Source: an uncultured bacterium
GTDB taxonomy: Bacteria; Planctomycetota; UBA8742; UBA2392
Direction: 5' to 3'
Length of the DNA: 64,000 nucleotides
NCBI GenBank assembly: GCA_938014885.1
Contig: CALLQI010000008.1
Span: 22,298 to 86,297, forward strand
This document shows, one piece after another, positions 1 to 8,200 of the stretch; the stretch's first letter is position 1; every line of letters begins with the position of its first letter. Position numbers and translations under genes: made by a program. A model generated the notes under the pieces. It made no database searches. It was not told where the DNA came from and was given only the letters and a program-made list of their open reading frames with translations.

Positions 1-42
1 CGCGAACTGACCGACAAGGCCAAAGAGCTTGGCGGGCGTTAG
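1..42 (+). CDS. 3' end of an upstream gene (partial)
   Basis: The first 13 codons read RELTDKAKELGGR followed by a TAG stop, in a frame whose base use matches the neighbouring genes. It is the C-terminal tail of a protein that begins before the window. The tail is too short to assign a function. A small hairpin follows the stop. Confidence 0.5.
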   Translation, partial: RELTDKAKELGGR

Positions 43-46
43 CCCG

Positions 47-70
47 GGGCCCGTTCCCAAACGGGTGCCC
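47..70 (+). terminator. possible terminator hairpin
   Basis: CCCGTT and AACGGG pair around a short CCCA loop a few bases after the stop of the partial gene, and flanking GGGC/GCCC can extend the stem with one bulge. There is no T-run, so an intrinsic terminator is only possible. Confidence 0.3.
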
Positions 71-169
71 TGCGGCTAGACTGGCTGTGCTGCATTACCT
101 TTGTGCGTTAGTGGCAGACGTGAAACAGATGCGCTGATACACCGGCGTTCCACACGCGGGGCGTAAAAT

Positions 170-1567
170 ATGAAGACTTGGACCCTGAACGACATCACCC
201 CTGAAATCGCCCGCGCCACAGGCGTGGACGCAGCCGTGACCCGCAACGCGATTGATGCGCTGCTGGGCTTTGTCCGCGATGGCGTCGTCGGCGGCAAGAA
301 GGTGGAACTTTCGGGGCTGGGCTCCGTGTCATGCCCCAAGCGCGGCAACAAGGGCAGCGTGGTTGCCGGAAGCGCCGACTCGCAGGATGCCATTGAAGCC
401 AAACACGGCCTGAACAGCAGCGATGTCCAGAAGGTCGCTGAGGGCTTGTCGCAGGCCATCATCGCCAAAGTAATGCGCCACGACGTGGTCAACCTCGACA
501 ACCTGTTCCAGTTGAAGCTGAAAGAACGCAAGGCCAGCATCGTCCCGGCCGACAGCAGCCACGAAGGCGTCAAGACCATCGGCGTGAGCAAGCGCACCGT
601 TGAGTTGATGCCCGCACCGCAACTGATTGACGCCGTGCAGGCCGCGCCCGTCGAATTTGAGGCCGGGGGCGCGCTGAAAGAACAGCTCGAAACCGTGCGC
701 GCCAACAAGATCCTGTTGGCCAGCAAGGACGCCGACGACCCGTTCATCAAGACGATCGAGTACCACTTCAGCAAGGCGGGCTGGATCGTTGAGGTCGTGA
801 CCGCGCTTGAGCAGTCGAAGCAGTACCTGATTGAAGACCCGATCAGCCTGATCATCGTCGATTGCGTGATGCCCGACGCCGATCACGTGGTTGAGTACGC
901 CAAGACCCACAAGAAAACCTCGCTGGTGCCGATCCTTGAGATGCTGCCGGCGGGCAAAGAAAAGGAATGGTTCAAGACCTTCCGCTTCCTGGGCAACGAG
1001 CAGCTTTCGCAGCCCTTTGAAGTCAAGGAAATGCTTGAACTGGGCGAGCGCGAGCTTGAGCGCAGCACCGAAGAACAGGCCGTCTTTGAACAGGAAGTGT
1101 ACTTCCGCTTCCCCACCGAAGACCGCTGGATCGACCGCGCCAACGAAATCGCCGCGCGTCTGTTTGCCGACAGCGGCCTCAACGAAGGCCAGCAGGTGCA
1201 GATGTGTACGGCCTTCCGCGAATCATGCAGCAACGCGGCCCAGCACGGTAACCGCCACCGCAAGGACCGCTTCGTGGACGTCGAGTATTACCTCGATGCC
1301 AAGCGCCTGACGGTGGTCGTCAGCGACCAGGGCAAAGGCTTCGACTGGCGCCTGTACGTCGCCCCCGAAGACGGCGCCGTGGACCGCGTACGCGAACGCC
1401 GCAAGGCCGGCAAGCTCGGCGGCCTCGGCATCATGCTGATGACCAAGTGCGTCGATAAGGTCGAGTACAACGACGAAGGTAACCGCATCACCCTGACCAA
1501 GTTCAAAGAAGAACGCAGCAAGGCCGGCGTGGCCCAGCCCGCAGCCCCAGCCTTCCAGCGCCGCTAA
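170..1567 (+). CDS. HU-like / receiver / HATPase fusion protein
   Basis: A 465-residue cytoplasmic protein with an unusual domain order. Residues 1-65 resemble the first half of the DNA-bending protein HU (helices, then a VELSGLGSVSCPKRG strand pair). Residues about 75-160 look like a second HU-type fold ending in RTVELMPAPQLIDAV. Residues about 178-290 are a response-regulator receiver with Asp231 in IIVDCVMPD as the likely phosphoacceptor. The usual conserved Lys before PF is replaced (LSQPF), so it may be a pseudo-receiver. Residues about 310-455 are a GHKL/HATPase domain of the RsbW anti-sigma kinase type, with N-box ESCSNAAQHGN, G1 DQGKGF and G2 GGLG all intact. There is no His phosphotransfer domain. 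It stands alone between a partial gene and gyrA. The start at ATG 170 has no clear ribosome binding site. A role in signal-controlled DNA binding or partner switching is inference. Confidence 0.8.
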   Translation: MKTWTLNDITPEIARATGVDAAVTRNAIDALLGFVRDGVVGGKKVELSGLGSVSCPKRGNKGSVVAGSADSQDAIEAKHGLNSSDVQKVAEGLSQAIIAKVMRHDVVNLDNLFQLKLKERKASIVPADSSHEGVKTIGVSKRTVELMPAPQLIDAVQAAPVEFEAGGALKEQLETVRANKILLASKDADDPFIKTIEYHFSKAGWIVEVVTALEQSKQYLIEDPISLIIVDCVMPDADHVVEYAKTHKKTSLVPILEMLPAGKEKEWFKTFRFLGNEQLSQPFEVKEMLELGERELERSTEEQAVFEQEVYFRFPTEDRWIDRANEIAARLFADSGLNEGQQVQMCTAFRESCSNAAQHGNRHRKDRFVDVEYYLDAKRLTVVVSDQGKGFDWRLYVAPEDGAVDRVRERRKAGKLGGLGIMLMTKCVDKVEYNDEGNRITLTKFKEERSKAGVAQPAAPAFQRR

Positions 1568-1590
1568 CACCAGGCCGCAAACCAGACACC

Positions 1591-1620
1591 AAGGGCCACC
1601 CCGAGTGGCCCTTGCGATTT
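1591..1620 (+). terminator. intrinsic terminator
   Basis: AAGGGCCAC and GTGGCCCTT form a perfect 9-bp stem around CCCGA just after the HU/HATPase fusion gene, followed by GCGATTT. Confidence 0.75.
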
Positions 1621-1724
1621 AACCGGACGGCGCAGCCTTGCCGTGCAGACTATGCACAAGTTGTGAACGCGCCCAAAGCCGCCTGTGAAGCCGGTTTTCG
1701 GGCGGGGGTCATTTCGCCTTGTCC

Positions 1725-1753
1725 TTGCTGATCGGCTGCCAAGCCGCTAGATT
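1725..1753 (+). promoter_or_regulatory. candidate sigma70-type promoter for gyrA
   Basis: TTGCTG (1725-1730), a 17-base spacer, then TAGATT (1748-1753). This would place the transcript start about 20 bases before the gyrA ATG. The match is by eye and moderate only. Confidence 0.4.
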
Positions 1754-1779
1754 GCGCGCTTTCCACGCGAAAGACGCCC

Positions 1780-4458
1780 ATGGCCAAACGTGACACCACA
1801 CCCACACCAGCCGGCGACGGCAAGATTGAGCCGCTGAACATCGCCGACGAAATGCGCGAAAGTTACCTGACGTACGCGATGAGCGTCATCGTCAGCCGCG
1901 CACTCCCGGACGTCCGCGACGGTTTAAAACCCAGCCAGCGCCGCGTGCTCGTGGCCATGAACGACCTGAACCTCGGGCCCGCCAGCAAGCACCGCAAGTG
2001 CGCCAAAATCTGCGGCGACACATCGGGCAACTATCACCCGCACGGCGAAAGCGTGGTCTACCCCACGCTTGTGCGCATGGGCCAGGACTTCAACACCCGC
2101 TACATGCTTGTGGACCCGCAGGGCAACTTCGGAACCATCGACGGCGACCCGCCGGCCGCGATGCGTTACACCGAAGCCCGCATGACCCGCGCTGCCACGG
2201 ACATGATGGAGGATCTCGACAAAGACACCGTCGACTTCATCGACAACTTCGAAGGCACCCGCAAAGAACCCACCGTCCTGCCCGGCAAGTTCCCCAACCT
2301 GCTGTGCAACGGCACCGGCGGCATCGCGGTCGGCATGGCAACCAGCATGCCGCCGCACAACGTGGCCGAAGTTTGCGACGCCATCGGCCACCTGATCGAC
2401 AAGCCCGAATGCACCGTCGATGACCTGATGAAGTTCGTGAAGGGCCCCGATTTCCCCACCGGCGGCATCATCTGCGGCCGCACACCTATCGTTGAGGCAT
2501 ACCGGACCGGCCGCTCGATCTTGACCGTGCGAGGCCGCGTCGAGATTGAGCAGGGCGACCACGGCAAGACCAGCATCGTGATCACGGAAGTGCCGTACCA
2601 GGTCAACAAGGCCGCAATGATTGACCGTATGGCTGAGCTGGTGCGCAGCGACGCCATCAGCGGCGTCAGCGAAATCCGCGACTACAGCAAGAAGGACATC
2701 CGCCTCGTGGTCGAGGTCAAGCGCGGCGATGACCCGAACATCGTGCTGAATCAGCTGTACAAGCACACGCAGCTGCAACAGAGCTTCAGCATCATCAACA
2801 TCGCCATCGTCGAAGGTAAGCCGCAAACGCTGAACCTGAAGCAACTGTGTGAGCACTACCGCGACCACCGCAAGATCGTGATCGTGCGCCGCACGCGCTG
2901 GCTGCTGAACAAGGCCCGGCAGCGGCAGCACATTGTGATCGGCCTGCTGCTGGCCCTGACCAAGCTGGACGAAATCATCAAGCTGATCCGCGGAAGCAAA
3001 GACGTGCCCGAAGCGCGCGACAAGCTGATGGCGCTGAAGTTCGCCAAGAAAGTGAAGACAGAAAGCGGCCTGGTCATTGAGGACAATGAAAACCTCACCC
3101 GCGCACAGGCCGACGCGATCCTGGCCATGACGCTGTCACGCCTGACGGGCCTTGAGCGCGACAAGCTTGAGGAAGAGTACAAGGCCCTCGCGGCCGAGAT
3201 CGCCGACCTGCTCGACATCCTGGCCCGCGATGCGCGCGTACTGGCGATCATCAAGGAAGACCTGGCCGACATCAAAAAGCGCCACGGCGATGAACGCCGC
3301 ACCGAGATCCAGGCTGCTGGCGCCGAAGAATTCGACATCACCGACCTGATCCCCGATGAGCCCATGGTGGTGACGCTTTCCGCCGAGGGCTACATCAAGC
3401 GCGTGCCGCTGGAGGCCTACCGCCGTCAGCACCGCGGCGGCACAGGCAGTGTGGGCAGCAAGGCCAAGGAAGGCGACTTCGTCGAGCACTTCTTCATTGC
3501 CAGCACGCACGATTATCTGCTGGTCTTCACCAGCCTGGGCAAGCTGCTGTGGCTGAAGGTGTACGACATCCCCGAGTTCAGCAAGCAGGCCAAGGGCCGC
3601 GCGCTGGTGAACCTGCTGAACATCAGCAACGTCGAGAAAGTCAGCGCCTGCATCAAGGTGCGCAAGTTCGACACCGGCCAGAAGCTGCTGTTCGTGACCA
3701 GCGAAGGCACCGTCAAGAAAACCGAACTTGAGGAATACAGCAACGTCACCAAGAAGGGCATCCGCGCCATCAGCCTGAAGGAAGGCCACCGCCTGATCGA
3801 CGTGCTGCTCACGCATGGCAACGATGAAATCGTGATCGTCACCCGCAACGGCTACAGCATCCGCTTCAACGAAACCGACGCCCGCACGATGGGTCGCGTC
3901 GCTGCCGGCGTACGTGGCATTGACCTGCGCGACAACGACGTGGTGGTGGGTGCCGCTGTAGTGAACCGCAAGGCCAGCTTCCTGAGTATCTGCTCCAAGG
4001 GCTACGGCAAGCGCAGCAGCTTTGATGACTACCGCATCCAGAGCCGCGGCGGCAAGGGCATCATCAATTACAAGATCAACGACAAGACCGGCCCCGTGGT
4101 CGCCGCCAAGAGCATCTACGAAGGCGACGAGATCATGATGATGACGCGGCAGGGCGTGGTGCTGCGCACGATCGTGACCGAAGCCAGCATGCGCGAAATC
4201 GGCCGCGCAACCCAGGGCGTGCGGATGATGAAGGTGGCCGACGACGACGAAGTAACCAGCGTCGTGAAGATCATGAACGAAAGCGAAGCCTTCGAGAAAG
4301 CGGAAGCCGAAGAAGGCGAGAAGCAGGTAGACGAAGTGCTCAAGAAGATCGAGTCCGGCAAAGGCATCGAGACGTTCCCCGGCGACCGTCCGAAGGTCGA
4401 AGAAACCGACGAAGCCGAAGGCAAGAAGCCCAAGAAGAAGGGCAAGAAGGACGACTAA
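1780..4458 (+). CDS. gyrA: DNA gyrase subunit A
   Basis: An 892-residue type IIA topoisomerase breakage-rejoining subunit, which with GyrB supercoils DNA using ATP. The N-terminal LTYAMSVIVSRALPDVRDGLKP motif region, the catalytic tyrosine Y130 in MRYTEARM, and a C-terminal beta-pinwheel domain with a GyrA box at 550-556 (QHRGGTG) identify it as GyrA rather than ParC. The quinolone-determining loop reads HPHGESVVYP: Ser91 matches E. coli Ser83, but Pro95 sits where E. coli has Asp87. The tail (about 830-892) is acidic and then lysine-rich (KKPKKKGKKDD), longer than in many gyrases. It is monocistronic, after a terminator and before an intergenic repeat module. gyrB is not in the window. Confidence 0.98.
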   Translation: MAKRDTTPTPAGDGKIEPLNIADEMRESYLTYAMSVIVSRALPDVRDGLKPSQRRVLVAMNDLNLGPASKHRKCAKICGDTSGNYHPHGESVVYPTLVRMGQDFNTRYMLVDPQGNFGTIDGDPPAAMRYTEARMTRAATDMMEDLDKDTVDFIDNFEGTRKEPTVLPGKFPNLLCNGTGGIAVGMATSMPPHNVAEVCDAIGHLIDKPECTVDDLMKFVKGPDFPTGGIICGRTPIVEAYRTGRSILTVRGRVEIEQGDHGKTSIVITEVPYQVNKAAMIDRMAELVRSDAISGVSEIRDYSKKDIRLVVEVKRGDDPNIVLNQLYKHTQLQQSFSIINIAIVEGKPQTLNLKQLCEHYRDHRKIVIVRRTRWLLNKARQRQHIVIGLLLALTKLDEIIKLIRGSKDVPEARDKLMALKFAKKVKTESGLVIEDNENLTRAQADAILAMTLSRLTGLERDKLEEEYKALAAEIADLLDILARDARVLAIIKEDLADIKKRHGDERRTEIQAAGAEEFDITDLIPDEPMVVTLSAEGYIKRVPLEAYRRQHRGGTGSVGSKAKEGDFVEHFFIASTHDYLLVFTSLGKLLWLKVYDIPEFSKQAKGRALVNLLNISNVEKVSACIKVRKFDTGQKLLFVTSEGTVKKTELEEYSNVTKKGIRAISLKEGHRLIDVLLTHGNDEIVIVTRNGYSIRFNETDARTMGRVAAGVRGIDLRDNDVVVGAAVVNRKASFLSICSKGYGKRSSFDDYRIQSRGGKGIINYKINDKTGPVVAAKSIYEGDEIMMMTRQGVVLRTIVTEASMREIGRATQGVRMMKVADDDEVTSVVKIMNESEAFEKAEAEEGEKQVDEVLKKIESGKGIETFPGDRPKVEETDEAEGKKPKKKGKKDD

Positions 4459-4468
4459 CGACGTGTAA

Positions 4469-4685
4469 ACCACGAAGCGCCACGAAGTACCACGAATGTT
4501 TTAGGGCAACGGCGTTCCCACGCAGAGACGCAGAGACGCAAAGGAATGTTTTGGCGGCAGAGTGAGCGGCCGCTTTTCGTGTGCAACTGTGGTTAGTACT
4601 CAGTTGCCAGCACGACAATCTCCGCGTCTCCGCGTCTCTGCGTGCGAAAGCCGTTGCCGTTCTTGGTGGCGCTTAGTGGTTCCAA
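4469..4685. repeat. nested inverted module of CACGAAG and CGCAGAGA repeats
   Basis: Intergenic stretch between gyrA and the DinB-like gene. The outer left arm (4469-4497) has three CCACGAAG-like units. The inner left arm (4505-4541) has CAACGGCGTT followed by CGCAGAGACGCAGAGACGC. The inner right arm (4621-4660) is its approximate reverse complement (CGCGTCTCTGCG, then CCGTTGCCGTTC). The outer right arm (4661-4683) reads TTGGTGGCGCTTAGTGG. The central spacer has no gene. It shares its design with modules elsewhere in the window. Confidence 0.8.
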
Positions 4686-4715
4686 GCCGTTGCGTATTGC
4701 CCACCCGAGCCACCC

Positions 4716-5201
4716 ATGCACACTGCCGCCGCATTACTCGACACACACACCCGCGCGCACCGCAGCTTTGTCAAACTGCTCGATCACTGCGCGGGGTTTT
4801 CTCCTGATCAACTCAGCCAGCAGCTGAACGGGTTTGGCTACCCGAATGTGCGCCTACAGCTTCACCACATGGTCGGCGCCGAAGTGTACTGGGTCGGCGT
4901 GCTGCGCGGCCTGATGCTGGTCGATGAACGCCCCGAAGACTTCGCCTCCATTGACGCAATACGCGCCTATCGCGAACGCGTGGCCGCCACCACTGCCGAT
5001 TACCTGACCCAGGCCAGCGAGGCTGAACTCAACACCCGCCGCAAGATGACCACCTGGGGCGGCGTTGAACTCGAGCTAATGCCCGCGCACATCATCCTGC
5101 GCACGCAGGTGCACATCTTCCAGCACCAGGGGCAGATCGCGGCGATGGCGCGGTTGCTCGGCCGCCCGATCCCCGCCGGGCTGGACTTCCCGCTGGGTTA
5201 G
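4716..5201 (+). CDS. DinB-family protein
   Basis: A 161-residue predicted four-helix-bundle protein of the DinB/YfiT-like superfamily. Seen in the sequence are the helix-1 region ending in LHHMVGAEVYWVG and the C-terminal helix HIILRTQVHIFQHQGQIAAM. The spaced histidines in these helices are those that bind a metal in this family. Length is normal for the family. Members include damage-induced proteins and thiol-dependent transferases, so the exact reaction cannot be stated. It lies downstream of the gyrA repeat module, and its stop overlaps the end of the convergent regulator gene by four bases. Confidence 0.8.
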   Translation: MHTAAALLDTHTRAHRSFVKLLDHCAGFSPDQLSQQLNGFGYPNVRLQLHHMVGAEVYWVGVLRGLMLVDERPEDFASIDAIRAYRERVAATTADYLTQASEAELNTRRKMTTWGGVELELMPAHIILRTQVHIFQHQGQIAAMARLLGRPIPAGLDFPLG

Positions 5202-8200
5202 CGCCCGCCCCCTGCCGGTTCCGCGGCGTATACCGTGGCGCGGCCTTTGCCCGCGCGCCTTGCATACCCTTGACGCGTCAATGCCGCCAACGTGGTCGAT
5301 ACCGTGGTGCGGGAAAGGCCCAACTTGCCCGCGATCTGTCTTGGTGCGGCCTGGCCGGCCGCGCGCAACGCCCCCAGTATCAGCCGCGCGTGTGGCCGCA
5401 GGCCGGGCTCATTGGCCAGCGGGGTACCCGCCGCGAACTCGGCCGAAGTGCCGGCCGCATCGCCCGTCTCCATCTCGACCACGGGGCCATCGGTCAGCAC
5501 GGCCGCGCGCATTACGGCGTGGCGCAGCTCGCGCGCGTTGCCGGGCCATGGCGCGCTGCTGATCAAGGCCTCGGCTGCGGGTGAAAAGCGCAGCGCGCGC
5601 CCAAGCGCGGCCGCCTGCTCGCGCAGCCACTGATTGGCCAGCGCCAGGGCGTCATTGCCGCGCTCGCGCAGGGCGGGCATCGGCAGCGACAGGCCGGCAA
5701 GGCGCTGGGCCAGGTCTTCGCGCAGGCTGCCCTCGGCCACAAGCTGATCCAGCGGCCGGGCACTGGTGATGACCAGCCGCGCGCGGAACTCGCGCTCGCG
5801 CAGTGCACCCACGGGCAGGAAGCTCCGCTCTTGCAGTGCGCGCAGCAGCATCGGCTGGATCGACGGGTGCAGATCGCCCGGGGCGTCCAGTTGCAGCGTG
5901 CCGCGCCCGGCGCGCTCGAGCATGCCGGCGTGATCCGCCATCGCACCCGTGAACGCGCCGGTGACGTGCCCGAACAGCTCACTGGCCGCGGTCTCGCGCC
6001 GCAGCGTGGGACAATCGACCACCACATGCGGCAGGCCTGCACGCCGCGACATCAGGTGTAGCGCCTTGGCCGCAAAGTCCTTGCCGCTGCCGCTTTCGCC
6101 GGTGATCACTACGGGCAGCTCAAGGTCAGCATAGCGCCGCAACTCGTCGTACAGGCGGTGCGCGGCGGGGCTGGTGCCGATCAGCGCTTCGCCGGCGTAG
6201 ACGCTTTCACCGTCGTCGGCGCGCAGCAGGCCACCGCGCAGGCGCTCGCCCTCGCCGCGCAAGATGCCCGCCAGCGCCCCGGCCGCGGCCTCTAGGGCGC
6301 TTTGCAGTGCTTCGCGATCGCCGCCCTGGGCCCGTGCCCGCAAACCCAGGCTGGCATCGAGCGGAACCTGCAGTTCGTGGGAGGCACCCTTGACTCGGCC
6401 GCTGGCCAGCATCACGGCGCGGCCGCGTAACACGGCAAGTTCCAGCTGTGCGGCACCGGCCATGGCGCGCACCAGCGCAGCCAGCGCGTCCAATTTGGCC
6501 GCGGTGCCGCTGCCCGCGCCGGCGAGCGCAAACCCGGCCAGAGCAAGCTCGTGCTGGCGACGCCGGTCGGCCAGTGCGATTGCCCTGTCGCGGCGCTGCT
6601 CGAGCTCATGGCCCAGACGGATCGCGAAGGGCTCCAGTTCACTCGGGTGAGCATCGGCTTTGGAGATGCCCACGGCCCCCAGCGCGCCATCGAGCCCCAA
6701 GGCGCACAGGCCGTCGTGGCGGTAGTCGCCCAGGTCGCAGGCCTGCGCCATCGAAAAGCGCCAGTCGGCCGGGGCCGCGCCGCTGGCGGCGGCCGCGGGC
6801 TCTGGCACGCGCAGCAGCACCATGGCCGGGCAATCAAACGCGCGCGCCAGGACATCGGCGAACTGCCGCGCCAAAGCGTCTGGCGCGCAATCGGGGGGCA
6901 GCAGCGATAGCTCGCCCAGCGCGGCCAGCACCACCGGCGAAAGGTTGCTGCGGCCGCGCGCGGCGCCGGGAAACTCGCGCTCCAGCACCACGCGCAAGCC
7001 TTCAAAACCCGGGCCCAGGCCGCGCCGGGCGAGTTGCGCCAGCGCGTGGGCCTCCGGCTTGCGCTGCTTGCGCGCCACCAGAGCTGCAGCCAGCGCGCAC
7101 AGGGCGGTCCACGCGGGCGGGGCATCAATGGCGGCCAGGCTGTCGGCTTCCGCCACCGCCTGCACGCAGCGCGCCAGCACATAGCCGTGGCGCACATAGC
7201 CCTGCATGGACTCGATCAGATCCGGGCCCGGTGTCTCGCCCGCCAGCAGCTTTGCCAGCAGGCAGGGCAGCGCATAGGGCGAGGCGCGGCCGCCGGCCGA
7301 CATCGCGGCCAGACGCTTGCCCGCGCCCCAAAGCAGCCTTGCCGCGTTGCGGTACTTGCCCGCGAACAGCATCAGCAGGCCCAGTTCGCCGCGCCGCAGC
7401 ATCGCACTGCGCGGGCCGAATGGCGGCGGCAGGTGGTGCACCCGGGCGGCGCGCTGCATGGCCACGGCGTCAGCCCAGTTCCCGGCCAGCGCGTGTCGCA
7501 GCGCCTCGTGCCGCTGCCATGACGCATGCACCAGCGCGTTACCGCGCCCGCCAGCGTTGAGGGCATGCATGCGCGCGTTCAGCAGCCGCAGCGTTTCCGG
7601 GTCGCCGCGATACAGCGCGTTCTCGGCCAGCTGGTACAGCACGATCAGGTAGCCGCGCAGATTGTCCGGCCGCGCCGAGGCTAGCACGCCTTCAATGTCT
7701 GCGGGGGTGGCGCTGCCCACTTCGCCGGTGCGCATCCGGAAAAGGCTGTCGTTGACCACCGTGGCGGCCAGCAGGTCGCCGACGCAAGCGGTGCGTTCGT
7801 GCAGGTCGCGCAGCGGCTTCAACAGGGCGTCGCTGTCGCGCCGGAAGCGGCCTTCCACGCCGCTGTACAGGGCGGTGTAGGCCTCAAGCTGGCCCTCGAT
7901 GCGCAGGCGCAGGAACCCGTTGGCCCGGGTGTGCAGTTGCTCACGCGCCTGTTGCAGCAACCCCAGCGCCTCAGGCAGCCGGATGCCGATGAACTCGCAC
8001 TGCGCGCGCACCAGCAGCACCCGCGCCTCAACCAGCAGCCGCGCGGCCTGCGCGTAGGGCGGTTTCACGCGGGCCAGTGCGGCCAGCGCTCCCCGGTCAT
8101 CGTCGGATGCACGGCATGAGGCGATCTCAAGCCACGCGTTCTGGGCGGCGACCCGGCCGATCTCACCGCGCGAGCCCCCGGCCAGCACGGCCTCAGCCTT

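Noticed and set aside
3136..4473. 445-residue frame on the minus strand opposite gyrA
   Set aside because: It is the antisense shadow of a well-supported gyrase gene; its composition is a by-product of GC-rich codons and no motif is recognisable.
6448..7560. 370-residue Arg/Pro/Ala-rich plus-strand frame inside the giant regulator
   Set aside because: The composition is typical of an out-of-frame reading of GC-rich DNA; the minus-strand gene is continuous and has AAA+ motifs.
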